Positions 22,615-29,685 of a stretch of 31,527 nucleotides of DNA are shown here, one piece after another; within the stretch, counting starts at the first letter, position 1; the number at the start of each line of letters is the position of its first letter. The notes below the pieces were generated by a model, which was not told where the DNA came from, made no database searches, and was given only the letters and a program-made list of their open reading frames with translations. The stretch covers positions 1 through 31,527 of the IMG/VR virus record IMGVR_UViG_3300008050_000177; one strand, given 5' to 3'. The translations under genes and the position numbers were made by a program. Source of the stretch: a virus.

Positions 22615-23390
22615 TATCCTACTGTAAAAGTTGTTCCTATTGCATCAAATCCAAGTCCCCCGGGGTTGCCTGTTCCATGTATGCCCATCACATTAAAAAT
22701 ATGTTCCCCATGTTGCGTTGTGTCCGGCCAAATCATGCTGTAAATCCATGTTCCGTTTTCAAATGTGATTGGCTCCCTTGCATTCAAAACTGCAAAATTA
22801 TCATCGTAATTTTGCAAAATCGTTTGGTCAAAGGTTCCGTTCAATGCGTAATATGTGACCTGTGGCAATGCTCCTCCAAGTATCGGGTCTGTTGCAACTA
22901 TCCGAAATGGCACCGACATAGCAAAATCATGGCCCAATATAGGGGCAACAATATCTTTAAAAACGGATTTTAAATAACCGGAAACGTCCAAGGTTATATC
23001 CCCTGTCAAACCCGGTATTGCTTCAAATGTGGCAATTTGTCGGAATGGATAAATAGAATATCCTGCATGTCCTGACTGATAACCGGCCCAAATTGCACCG
23101 GACATATTGAGTAACGGCTTTATACTGGCTGCATCTGTTCCAATGTAGCTTGTGTTGATAGTGATAACGTTGGTATCTGTTGCCGTTACAACCCAATTGC
23201 CGGCGTAAATCCCGGAATCAATAAAAACCCGTTGATCTACTTGGAACAATATCCAAGCACTACCAACAACAATTTCCGCGTTGCCGCTGCCATCATCATT
23301 AACAACTGCAAACGCATAAGGCGTGAAACTGTAATTATAATTTACTGCCCGGTGGGTGCTGTTCCAAAGGTTCGGTCCGCTTAATGCCAT
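22614..23390 (-). CDS. tail-associated structural protein, 258 aa
   Basis: The product is all-beta in appearance with repeated motifs of the form 'SGIYAGNWVVTATDTNVITI', common in phage fibre or appendage proteins, and an end rich in glycine (GTGNPGGLGFDAIG). It begins MALSGPNLWNSTHRAV. Its place between the gp10-like protein and the tail-tip genes suggests a tail-tip or adsorption component. No specific family recognised. Confidence 0.58.
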   Translation of the reverse strand: MALSGPNLWNSTHRAVNYNYSFTPYAFAVVNDDGSGNAEIVVGSAWILFQVDQRVFIDSGIYAGNWVVTATDTNVITINTSYIGTDAASIKPLLNMSGAIWAGYQSGHAGYSIYPFRQIATFEAIPGLTGDITLDVSGYLKSVFKDIVAPILGHDFAMSVPFRIVATDPILGGALPQVTYYALNGTFDQTILQNYDDNFAVLNAREPITFENGTWIYSMIWPDTTQHGEHIFNVMGIHGTGNPGGLGFDAIGTTFTVG

Positions 23391-23393
23391 CTT

Positions 23394-23897
23394 TTACGCT
23401 GTTTGCAATGTTTCAAATAAATCTAACACCTCGGACGTGATCGAGTTAATAACGCCCTCGCCTAACTTGTCGGCAAAACTGTTAATTTTCTGCTCATTAA
23501 TTGCCTCATCCAATAGGCCGCTGTTGCTGCCTTTATATTGCCTATACATAACCGACCCCTCTCTCTCAATTTTCTTTGCTATCAAATACGCAAGGCTATC
23601 AATTGATAACTCGCCTTTTCCCTGTGGAACCGGTTTTTCTTGAATCCAACTTTTGATTGCTGAAACACTTACTTTGGTCCCCGGCTGTATTCCATAAATT
23701 ACGTTCTCAATATATTTATTAGCTAATATTTTAAACCCATGTTCGCTATAAACTATTTCAACGCTATCATGTAAACGGCCGGATGAATTAACTGCACCGT
23801 ATTTTGTCACTCGCTTGGATTTAATGGCCTGTTGAATTGCGGCCTTTGTTTCCTCTGCGAACTGGTGTATAATTATTTCCTCTGCCGGTCCTAACAT
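23394..23897 (-). CDS. HK97 gp10-like head-tail joining / tail completion protein, 167 aa
   Basis: The central part (SSGRLHDSVEIVYSEHGFKILANKYIENVIYGIQPGTKVSV) has the pattern of HK97 gp10-like and virion-morphogenesis proteins: a helix, then two strands ending in a conserved Y-x-x-x-x-x-G. Flanking helices at both ends fit the family, and the length of 167 is usual. It starts just before the stop of the upstream gene (7-base overlap). Such proteins help terminate or join tail to head. Confidence 0.68.
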   Translation of the reverse strand: MLGPAEEIIIHQFAEETKAAIQQAIKSKRVTKYGAVNSSGRLHDSVEIVYSEHGFKILANKYIENVIYGIQPGTKVSVSAIKSWIQEKPVPQGKGELSIDSLAYLIAKKIEREGSVMYRQYKGSNSGLLDEAINEQKINSFADKLGEGVINSITSEVLDLFETLQTA

Positions 23898-24307
23898 GAT
23901 ACGCTTGTTGTTATGTCCATACTTAACCCGTAACCCGTAACGCCCTCCAAAATATTATATAATGGCTCATCCCGGACCCTGTCAAACTGCATTGAGTTTT
24001 CAAAGTCGGTTTCCAATTGAGTAATAAAACTATCAACCAAGGTTTGCATTTCTGCAATTGTGGCCTCCCGTTCTGCCATGTCATTCTCACCGGAATCTGC
24101 CTTTACAAAGTACATGAGCAAATTACTCTTGCGTTCATGTAAATTGCCTGGGGTGCGTTCCTGAATAAATGGAAATAGATTAATGCGAGGGTACGCCTTT
24201 TCCGGTGTGTTTGCTTGGTCGGAATTTCGCCCATGCGTAAATGTTCCCGTTGGGTTTACTTCGTTCGCGGTGTCCCGGATTGCATCAACAATGGTTTGGT
24301 AATTCAT
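23891..24307 (-). CDS. putative tail terminator / neck protein, 138 aa
   Basis: The 138-residue protein begins MNYQTIVDAIRDTANEV and has KAYPRINLFPFIQ, then DSGENDMAEREATIAEMQTLVDSFI, which recalls tail terminator-type proteins of Bacteroidota phages. The YPRINLFPF segment and the late EGVTGYGLSMDITTSV strand fit that fold. Order with the gp10-like gene supports it. Assignment is by pattern and synteny, not a certain family match. Confidence 0.58.
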   Translation of the reverse strand: MNYQTIVDAIRDTANEVNPTGTFTHGRNSDQANTPEKAYPRINLFPFIQERTPGNLHERKSNLLMYFVKADSGENDMAEREATIAEMQTLVDSFITQLETDFENSMQFDRVRDEPLYNILEGVTGYGLSMDITTSVSC

Positions 24308-24759
24308 GCGGCCAACTGGTCTGTCTTAGTTAAAATTTCATTGTACCAACTAATTAATTGCTCCATGTGGTATTTCTTGAATTGGTCCGGGTCGTAATTC
24401 GGGCAAACTTGTTCCAATTGGATGAAATCTTTGTTTACTGTTTGACCTCCTGACAATTTGTATATGTTGTCAAATGCCTCTGACAAATGTATTGGCGGCT
24501 CCTCATTTCTATAAATGAATGTTTGCCCTAATGCAATAAGCATTGATCTGTGCGGCCGGGTTGTTTTTCCGTTTAACCAATTTCTCATGGATATATTGCC
24601 GGCCTTATCCGTACCCTTTGCCAATGGATAATGCAACCCGGTGTGGCCCTTTACCCTGTAAAGTAGCTTAATGTTGATTCGTTCCGAAATGGTAACCGGC
24701 TCCTTTTTCTTGTTGAAAGTCAACGCGTTTTTGATCTTGTCGATAAATGTGGTTTTCAT
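24304..24759 (-). CDS. hypothetical structural-region protein, 151 aa
   Basis: No family recognised. The protein is soluble with a basic N-terminus (TFIDKIKNALTFNKKKEP) and a helical C-terminus (MEQLISWYNEILTKTDQL). It overlaps both neighbours by ATGA. Its place between the 251-aa protein and the terminator-like protein implies a role in head-tail joining or assembly, but nothing more can be said. Confidence 0.62.
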   Translation of the reverse strand: MKTTFIDKIKNALTFNKKKEPVTISERINIKLLYRVKGHTGLHYPLAKGTDKAGNISMRNWLNGKTTRPHRSMLIALGQTFIYRNEEPPIHLSEAFDNIYKLSGGQTVNKDFIQLEQVCPNYDPDQFKKYHMEQLISWYNEILTKTDQLAA

Positions 24760-25511
24760 GCTTCCGCTGTTTGGTGTGTTTCTGTTTGGTTGTCTGTGAA
24801 ATCTTGGTATTCTCGCAACTTGGTTGCGTAATCGTTTGTTGTTTTATTCAATAGCAACTTGGTGTATATATTAACGGCCTCAACCCTCAACATATCATCA
24901 TAGAGTAACGGGTTGCCGCTGCAAAGTGTGTCTAACGTTGCAAAGTGTTCAAATGCGTTAATGTTATCAATTCCGGCTGCAATCTCGTTTTCGTCCGGCT
25001 CATCTTTTGACAATGCCTCGTAGGTTTTACTCCAATTCTCGAATTGTTCCAAAAAGAAATTGACCAAGGGCAACGCCTTTGCTGTTGGCGTTTCGTCTGT
25101 TATTTCAATACCTGTATAAATTCTTACAATTTCGGCTCCTGCATGGTACTCCGTAACCTTGCTTTCTGACGCTGTTTTTAATGATCGCCTCGCGTTAATC
25201 ATGTCCTCCCAACTCATTAACCCAATTTCAACGGCTGCAACCTCATCCGGTATTGCCTCCATTATTTGCGGCTCATCACTCCAAAAGAAACTGCAAAGGT
25301 TGACCATTAAATTATAATGCTCCGGCCTCATGTTTCCAATGGCCGTTTGTGGTATGTCTGTCAATGCTGAAAGTACGGCGTTTTCTTTTACCGTTTCTGC
25401 CCTTGTTGCTTTTACTGCTTTCAAATATCGGGACCAATTCAACTGTTGCAAGTTGGCCGGTATCTGCTTTGCTTTGCTCTGCCCTTTATGTGTAACGGTT
25501 ATTTGCAGCAT
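24756..25511 (-). CDS. hypothetical structural-operon protein, possibly tail-assembly-chaperone-like, 251 aa
   Basis: The 251-residue product is mainly helical and acidic. Its start, QITVTHKGQSKAKQIPANLQ followed by LNWSRYLKAVKA, fits small tail-assembly or chaperone-type proteins of Bacteroidota phages. It is the first gene of the head-tail run after the methyltransferase. Its ATG at 25511 lies four bases after a perfect -7 box TATCTTTG, so it likely starts a transcript that could be leaderless. No catalytic motif is visible. Confidence 0.6.
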   Translation of the reverse strand: MLQITVTHKGQSKAKQIPANLQQLNWSRYLKAVKATRAETVKENAVLSALTDIPQTAIGNMRPEHYNLMVNLCSFFWSDEPQIMEAIPDEVAAVEIGLMSWEDMINARRSLKTASESKVTEYHAGAEIVRIYTGIEITDETPTAKALPLVNFFLEQFENWSKTYEALSKDEPDENEIAAGIDNINAFEHFATLDTLCSGNPLLYDDMLRVEAVNIYTKLLLNKTTNDYATKLREYQDFTDNQTETHQTAEA

Positions 25512-25515
25512 TTTT

Positions 25516-25523
25516 CAAAGATA
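25516..25523 (-). promoter_or_regulatory. -7 box TATCTTTG before the structural operon
   Basis: This exact TAnnTTTG match on the minus strand ends four bases before the ATG at 25511, in the AT-rich gap after the methyltransferase. The -33 region is poor. It is the likely start of the structural transcript, probably with no 5' leader. Confidence 0.45.
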
Positions 25524-25564
25524 GCATTTTGTAGTATGCGAATTTATTACTATGGGCGCAAAAA

Positions 25565-26200
25565 TTAAAACATTCTTAGTTGAGCCTTGTGCTGCTCTAT
25601 TCGTTTCATTGCTGCGATAAAATAATCTTTATCTAATTCACAAGCAGTTAAATCAAAACCTAAGTTATGACAAGCAATTGCAATGCTACCACTACCAAGA
25701 TGTGTATCGAGTATCTTGTCCCCTTCTTTAGCGTAGTTCATTAATAGCCATTCGTAGAGTTTGACGGGTTTTTGGGTTGGGTGTTGTTTTATGCCGTAAC
25801 CCTTACTAAAATGGTGCATATTAAACCGCCTACAACTGCCATTAAAACTTGTCCATGCTATCTCGAAATCTGCCATGTTATTTGTCCCGTTCATTTTGTC
25901 CCAACTTAACAGGCACCTTGTTGAATCCAAGTAATCAAGAAAGTAATTACCTCCCCAAATTATACGGTTTTTACTTACTCGCTCCAATTCTGTAAAATAT
26001 TCTTTTGTTGGTGTTGCGCTGTCCCATTCCGACCCCTTTATCCCGTTCATGCCTTTCATCATGGAATTTTCAGATTTAACCGTTTTTGTAAATTCCGTTA
26101 CTATCCCAATCCCAAAAGGCGGGTCAACAATAGCCAACTCAAAATGGTTATCGGGGTAACGTGCCATTAATTCCATGTTGTCCTCGTTTGTGATTTTCAT
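25565..26200 (-). CDS. DNA N6-adenine/N4-cytosine methyltransferase, 211 aa
   Basis: Complete permuted methyltransferase of the N6_N4_Mtase family. Motif IV is DPPF (residues 26-29) and motif I is DTHLGSGSIAIAC (165-177), with a TQKP segment near 143-146. The N-terminal 27 and C-terminal 60 residues are nearly identical to the two half genes at the window ends, while the middle differs. The position, between terL and the head-tail genes, is unusual and suggests an inserted duplicate. The ATG follows an A/C-rich leader. It is expected to protect phage DNA; target base and site are unknown. Confidence 0.9.
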   Translation of the reverse strand: MKITNEDNMELMARYPDNHFELAIVDPPFGIGIVTEFTKTVKSENSMMKGMNGIKGSEWDSATPTKEYFTELERVSKNRIIWGGNYFLDYLDSTRCLLSWDKMNGTNNMADFEIAWTSFNGSCRRFNMHHFSKGYGIKQHPTQKPVKLYEWLLMNYAKEGDKILDTHLGSGSIAIACHNLGFDLTACELDKDYFIAAMKRIEQHKAQLRMF

Positions 26201-26211
26201 AGTGTTTTGTT

Positions 26212-27448
26212 TTATGCCCTTTGCCTCCTGCCGTATGTTTTTGTTCTCATTCTGCCCTTTGGTTTTAATCGAAAGGTTGTTTCAATATAGCGCATTGCGT
26301 CAATGCAATGATTATACGCGTCTATTGGGGTGTTTAATTCTTTGCCCTCTTTATCGGTGTCCCAACAATAGTGCCGCAACTCCTCAATGATATTTGTGGA
26401 CCGCTTGGTTACAAGAAACGGGTTTTCCTGCATTACTCCGATTCCAAAGTTAATTGAGCCGGGGCCTTTCTTAACGCCTTTTATGTTCCATTTGAAATTT
26501 TTATGCAAATCTGCAATGTCCTTTGGGGCTGAACTGTCCGCAACTCCTCGGTCTGTTGGCTTTAACCCGGCTGCATTCATCAACTTGGACAATTCCCGGT
26601 TACCCAACCCTGTATTATAAACCAATTCATCATACACCCGTTGCCCGTTGTACTCATAGGCACCAATTACGGTTGTCGGGTCGGCTGTATAGCCAAAATC
26701 AATGCCGTAACCAATCAATTTGGCCTCTGTTGGTAGTCTGTCTATTTTCTGCCAATCGTTCAGGATAACGCCTTGTAATTTTCCGGTCTGTCCAAGGCCG
26801 TAAACGGTCCACCAATTACTCCAAAAATCACTCGTTTTTGCTTTTTCCTTTGCCTGCTCAATGTCGGCCTTTATTGTGTCGGGTAACGCCTCATTGTGTT
26901 TGTATGTTAGAATCAAATGCTCGCTGTCCGGCTCCTCCAATACCTCCGTATGCGCCCAAAATGTTGCCGTTGGGTTGAAATCAATGTAAATGTCCTGACT
27001 GGTTCTGATTGCCAACTGATGATAGGCTGCAAACGGAATGTTGTTTGCCTCGTTTACATACAATACATGCCTCCTTGCTCCTCTTAACTTATCCTCTTGG
27101 TCTGCGCTGAAAAACTCAATAAAGGAACCATTGGCGAAAGTGTAGGTTAAATGGGTTTTGTTCCAACCGTTCGGCCTCATTCGCCCGGTGTCACGCATTA
27201 TTTTTAAAAAATCCTTGATCGCTCCGCGGCGTAAATGTGGGACCGATTCGGAAACAACGGATATTTCGAGGCCCTCAACTTTGGTTGCCCGGTCAATGAG
27301 TAATGGTAAAATCCCGTAAGTTTTGCCGGCTGAACCTTTCCCCCTAACGAAAAACGAAAGGGGGCTAACACGATGTGCCGCCTTGGATTACCTTTTTACG
27401 GGCAACCATTGCGGCAATCTTATTTATTGCTGTTGTTCTTATAAACAT
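26212..27448 (-). CDS. terminase large subunit, interrupted by a 40-nt segment in the Walker A motif
   Basis: The product is the ATPase-nuclease that packages DNA. It starts at ATG 27448, inside the 3' end of the HNH gene: 26 codons MFIRTTAINK... to VIQGGTS, then TGT and an in-frame TAG. Omitting 27331-27370 continues as AGKTYGILPLLIDRATKV, giving Walker A GGTSAGKT (residues 23-30) and a 398-residue protein. Walker B is VLYVNE (115-120, Asn for Asp). The nuclease acidic residues are Asp237 (GIDFGYT), Asp291 (VADSS) and Asp370 (HCIDAMRY). Without recoding, the first ATG after the gap is at 27198, giving 328 residues that lack the P-loop. The rest of the gene is intact. Confidence 0.85.
27331..27370 (-). 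other. 40-nt intervening segment within the terL P-loop: candidate ribosomal bypass element
   Basis: On the minus strand the order is TCG (27373-27371), TGT, TAG stop (27367-27365), a hairpin (27364-27340), AAAGGT, TCA (27333-27331), then GCC GGC AAA ACT. The hairpin arms CCCCCT/AGGGGG and inner CG/CG enclose two U-U mismatches and a five-U loop. TCG and TCA are both Ser and both readable by one tRNA, so they could be take-off and landing codons. A purine run (GGGGGAAAGG) stands just before landing. 40 is not a multiple of three. A +1 frame change before the TAG would also read through and give GKGSAGKT. Confidence 0.6.
27414..27448 (-). repeat. terL 5'-end copy carried by the HNH gene (functional copy)
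   Basis: These 35 bases match 28026-28060 at 30 of 35 positions; four of the five differences are silent and one changes Arg to Lys. This copy begins the terL frame that continues into the terminase, and it lies within the last 29 bases of the HNH frame plus six more. Confidence 0.85.
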
Positions 27449-27986
27449 AGTTCCATTTATACCCGTAGGCTGTTTTATATTTCTTTTTCTTTTTGCAGCA
27501 CCCAATTATACCAACTGAATTAAACCCTAATTCCCTACATGCCTCTTTTATTGACCCCCAAATTTTTACCAAGTCCCCGGTTGTTGTCCTTTGTTCAATT
27601 GGTTTTGAAAAAGGCGAATTTGCCCCGGACCGTATTTTTTGCAACCCTAATAGATATGCGTGTTTTTGGTTTTCGCTTGATGTTACCCATTCTAAATTTT
27701 CAATGCAATTATTTGTTTTGTCCCCGTCTTTATGATTAACCTCTTTTTTTTTGTCCGGGTTATCAATGAAATGCAACGCAACCAACCTATGCACCAATAA
27801 ATGATGGGCTTTGCCTTTGTTTAATAGCTTGCAATTTATGTAACCATTTGTTGTTGTTTTCAACTTTAACCCCCTTGCAATACAGTTATTAGGATTTGTA
27901 GATTTTCCTTTGCCTAATGATTTAACGCGCCCTTGGTCGCTTATCTCATACAGTCCCTCAAATCCTTTTATTGATTCCCAACGCAT
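27420..27986 (-). CDS. HNH homing endonuclease (NUMOD4-HNH-NUMOD1)
   Basis: The 188-residue protein starts with a NUMOD4 domain (WESIKGFEGLYEISDQGRVKS, residues 3-23, shown shortened). An HNH core follows with VHRLVALHF (His66), EVNHKDGDKTNN (82-93) and ENLEWVTSSENQKHA (96-110). It ends with a NUMOD1-like DNA-binding repeat (IWGSIKEACRELGF to TAYGYKW, 142-178). This is the layout of I-HmuI-type mobile endonucleases. It lies between terS and terL and has replaced the native terL start while supplying a copy of it. A TATATTTG box ends four bases before the ATG, so it may have its own leaderless transcript. Base composition is poorer in GC than the neighbours, as expected for an insert. Confidence 0.93.
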   Translation of the reverse strand: MRWESIKGFEGLYEISDQGRVKSLGKGKSTNPNNCIARGLKLKTTTNGYINCKLLNKGKAHHLLVHRLVALHFIDNPDKKKEVNHKDGDKTNNCIENLEWVTSSENQKHAYLLGLQKIRSGANSPFSKPIEQRTTTGDLVKIWGSIKEACRELGFNSVGIIGCCKKKKKYKTAYGYKWNYVYKNNSNK

Positions 27987-27990
27987 ATTG

Positions 27991-27998
27991 CAAATATA
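27991..27998 (-). promoter_or_regulatory. -7 box TATATTTG before the HNH gene
   Basis: This exact TAnnTTTG match on the minus strand ends four bases before the ATG at 27986. No clear -33 box is seen at 19-21 bases. Confidence 0.4.
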
Positions 27999-28025
27999 GT
28001 GTTTTGCATGGTTTTACACCCCTTT

Positions 28026-28060
28026 GCAATCCTGTTTATTGCTGTTGTGCGTATGAACAT
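28026..28060 (-). pseudogene. displaced original 5' end of terL
   Basis: ATG at 28060 overlaps the terS stop (TAATG), the spacing expected for the native terL start. Twelve codons match the functional copy at 27414-27448 (MFIRTTAINRIA). The frame then departs and ends after 30 codons, just inside the HNH gene. It is best read as the stub left when the endonuclease gene inserted. Confidence 0.8.
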
Positions 28061-28449
28061 TAATTTACATCCTCACTTGCAATATCTTCTGCATTGCTGC
28101 CAAGGTCCGGGAATAGTGGTTGCTCCTTTATTTCTTGAATCTCAAACCGTTCTGCATAACCTCTGTGCTTTCCTTTTGTTTTCAAGAAAAATATAATACT
28201 GGCAACGTCCCCGGCTGTGATTAATTGTAATAGTTTCCCCTCTACAAAATCAACCCGGGCCTCTAAAATCTCATCAACACTTTCTGCAAATGGTTTGTCA
28301 TTTTCGCACCACAAATAATAACATTTTCGGCTGATTCCAATCTGTTTGCATGTTTCTGAAATGTTACAACTACATTCAAGAAATGCAACCAAGAAATTGG
28401 CTTTGTTTTTATCTGTTCTGCTATTTGCTTTGCTTGGCTTCATTGACAA
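28060..28449 (-). CDS. terminase small subunit
   Basis: The 129-residue protein has a helix-turn-helix (CNISETCKQIGISRKCYYLW, residues about 28-47) and the segment DFVEGKLLQLITAGDVASIIFFLKTKGKHRGY. Both are characteristic of phBC6A51-type small terminases. The N-terminus is basic. It would recognise phage DNA and load the large subunit. A second in-frame ATG two codons downstream is equally possible as start. It overlaps the PLD-like gene by 29 bases and its stop overlaps the old terL start. Confidence 0.88.
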   Translation of the reverse strand: MSMKPSKANSRTDKNKANFLVAFLECSCNISETCKQIGISRKCYYLWCENDKPFAESVDEILEARVDFVEGKLLQLITAGDVASIIFFLKTKGKHRGYAERFEIQEIKEQPLFPDLGSNAEDIASEDVN

Positions 28450-29062
28450 ATTTATTGCAAAAATTAAACATTCCTTCCCGGTCCTCGCTTCGTTCTATCA
28501 TTACATTTTCCCAACGTGGGTTGTTGCTAAGATTCATTGAACCAATGAACGAATAACAACCGGCCTCGGTTTCAATGCAAATAAACTTGGCGTGGTTATC
28601 CACAAAAATAAACTCAACCCTTTTGTGCAAAATATCAATAGCACCCGAAGCAAACACCCATTTGCTGCTATGTAATTTATCCATCACAACAGAAACATTA
28701 ACGGCCGGGTGTGCATTAACCAAATCCTGCAACGCGCCAATCCCTCCGTTGGTTATTGCCCATGTTCCAACCAAAACTGTTTTGATCTTGTAGCCCTCGT
28801 TTATGAAATGCTGCAAAATGTTGGGGCTGTCAAACTCGTTACTAAATAGCATTGTATTATGGCCCGGCTCCATGTCTGCAATGATTCCTTTTATATTTTC
28901 AACGTCCAACTTTATTTTGTCGGCGTACTTTATCCGGTTCTTATTCAGTCGAATTTGATACTTCGCCTTTTTTAGGTCGGTTTTGGTTCCTATGGTTTCC
29001 ACTTGTTCATTGCTAAATAAACCTGTATTTGTTCCAAGGCTGAACGGGTTTTTGTTGTCCAT
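28421..29062 (-). CDS. phospholipase D-like domain protein, 213 aa
   Basis: The C-terminal half carries one HKD-type motif: NHAKFICIETEAG (His157, Lys159) followed by SFIGSMNLSNNPRWEN (172-187). The Asp of the usual motif is not obvious. The GSMN-S-N signature is typical of PLD superfamily nucleases. One motif in a short protein means a dimer would be needed for an active site, as in Nuc/BfiI-type enzymes. It lies directly before terS and could act in DNA processing or packaging, or in defence against host DNA; this is inferred. An A/C-rich leader precedes the ATG. Confidence 0.8.
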   Translation of the reverse strand: MDNKNPFSLGTNTGLFSNEQVETIGTKTDLKKAKYQIRLNKNRIKYADKIKLDVENIKGIIADMEPGHNTMLFSNEFDSPNILQHFINEGYKIKTVLVGTWAITNGGIGALQDLVNAHPAVNVSVVMDKLHSSKWVFASGAIDILHKRVEFIFVDNHAKFICIETEAGCYSFIGSMNLSNNPRWENVMIERSEDREGMFNFCNKFVNEAKQSK

Positions 29063-29114
29063 GTTCGGTTGTGTTTTTATTGTTTGTGTATTCTGTGAAG
29101 ATACAATTTACCAA

Positions 29115-29327
29115 TTATTCTGTTGATTTGGTTGTTTTATCCTGTTCAATTATGGGTTTTAATTTCGGATAGTATCGCCTGCATCTTGCAATCAATTGGT
29201 CCTCTGTTGCTCCTTTTGGTGCCTGAATAAAAACCCTGTGATTATTTACATACAATTTAGCTTTCATCCATCCTGACTTTTCAGGATACAACTCCAACGC
29301 TCGTTTTTCTGCTTCTTCTCTTGTCAT
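29115..29327 (-). CDS. hypothetical protein, 70 aa
   Basis: The 70-residue protein is basic, with an N-terminal helix (TREEAEKRALELYPEK) and a second charged half. No family recognised. It lies three bases after the stop of the 109-aa gene and before an AT-rich gap with a TATCTTCA box, so it may end the early replication transcript. Confidence 0.6.
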   Translation of the reverse strand: MTREEAEKRALELYPEKSGWMKAKLYVNNHRVFIQAPKGATEDQLIARCRRYYPKLKPIIEQDKTTKSTE

Positions 29328-29330
29328 GGC

Positions 29331-29660
29331 TTATGATCTTAATCTACGGGTTGCAACTTTGTCTGCATGTTCCGGGTAGTCTGAAATAAACAACCGGGTA
29401 TAATATGGTTTATAGCTATTATTGATCTTGAAAGTCTGCTTTTTCTCACCATCAAATATTTCCAATTGTTCCTTTGTTTTAATGAATACCTCCCAACGCA
29501 CAACCTCAATAATTAGCGAAAAACTGATTTTGTCTTTGCCCAATGCAATGGCCTGAAATGCTTTTGATTTTATGGCCTCATAAACTCCGGGGTTGGCCTT
29601 GTGGAATTGTGCAAATGATTCTGCAATTGTTTTGCCTGTTTGTTGTAGTGTTGTGCTCAT
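29331..29660 (-). CDS. conserved phage hypothetical protein, 109 aa
   Basis: The product begins with AESFAQFHKANPGVYEAI and ends with NNSYKPYYTRLFISDYPEHADKVATRRLRS, a pattern found in a widespread but uncharacterised family of phage proteins next to replication genes. A helical core with an IIEVVRWE strand suggests a winged-helix-like fold. Its ATG follows the leader AAAACCAAAACACC, like other genes of this cluster. The function is unknown. Confidence 0.72.
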   Translation of the reverse strand: MSTTLQQTGKTIAESFAQFHKANPGVYEAIKSKAFQAIALGKDKISFSLIIEVVRWEVFIKTKEQLEIFDGEKKQTFKINNSYKPYYTRLFISDYPEHADKVATRRLRS

Positions 29661-29685
29661 GGTGTTTTGGTTTTATGGTTTGTGT

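Noticed and set aside
26212-27198. terL as a 328-residue protein starting at 27198
   Set aside because: It would lack the P-loop and 44 clearly terminase residues that are open in the same frame upstream.
27340-27364. Hairpin in terL as a transcription terminator
   Set aside because: It has no following U tract on the minus strand (AAAGG follows) and lies inside an essential gene.
27331-28060. Group I or group II intron in terL
   Set aside because: The gap is only 40 nt and the HNH gene lies outside it; no intron core could fit, and the terL 5' end is supplied as DNA, not by splicing.
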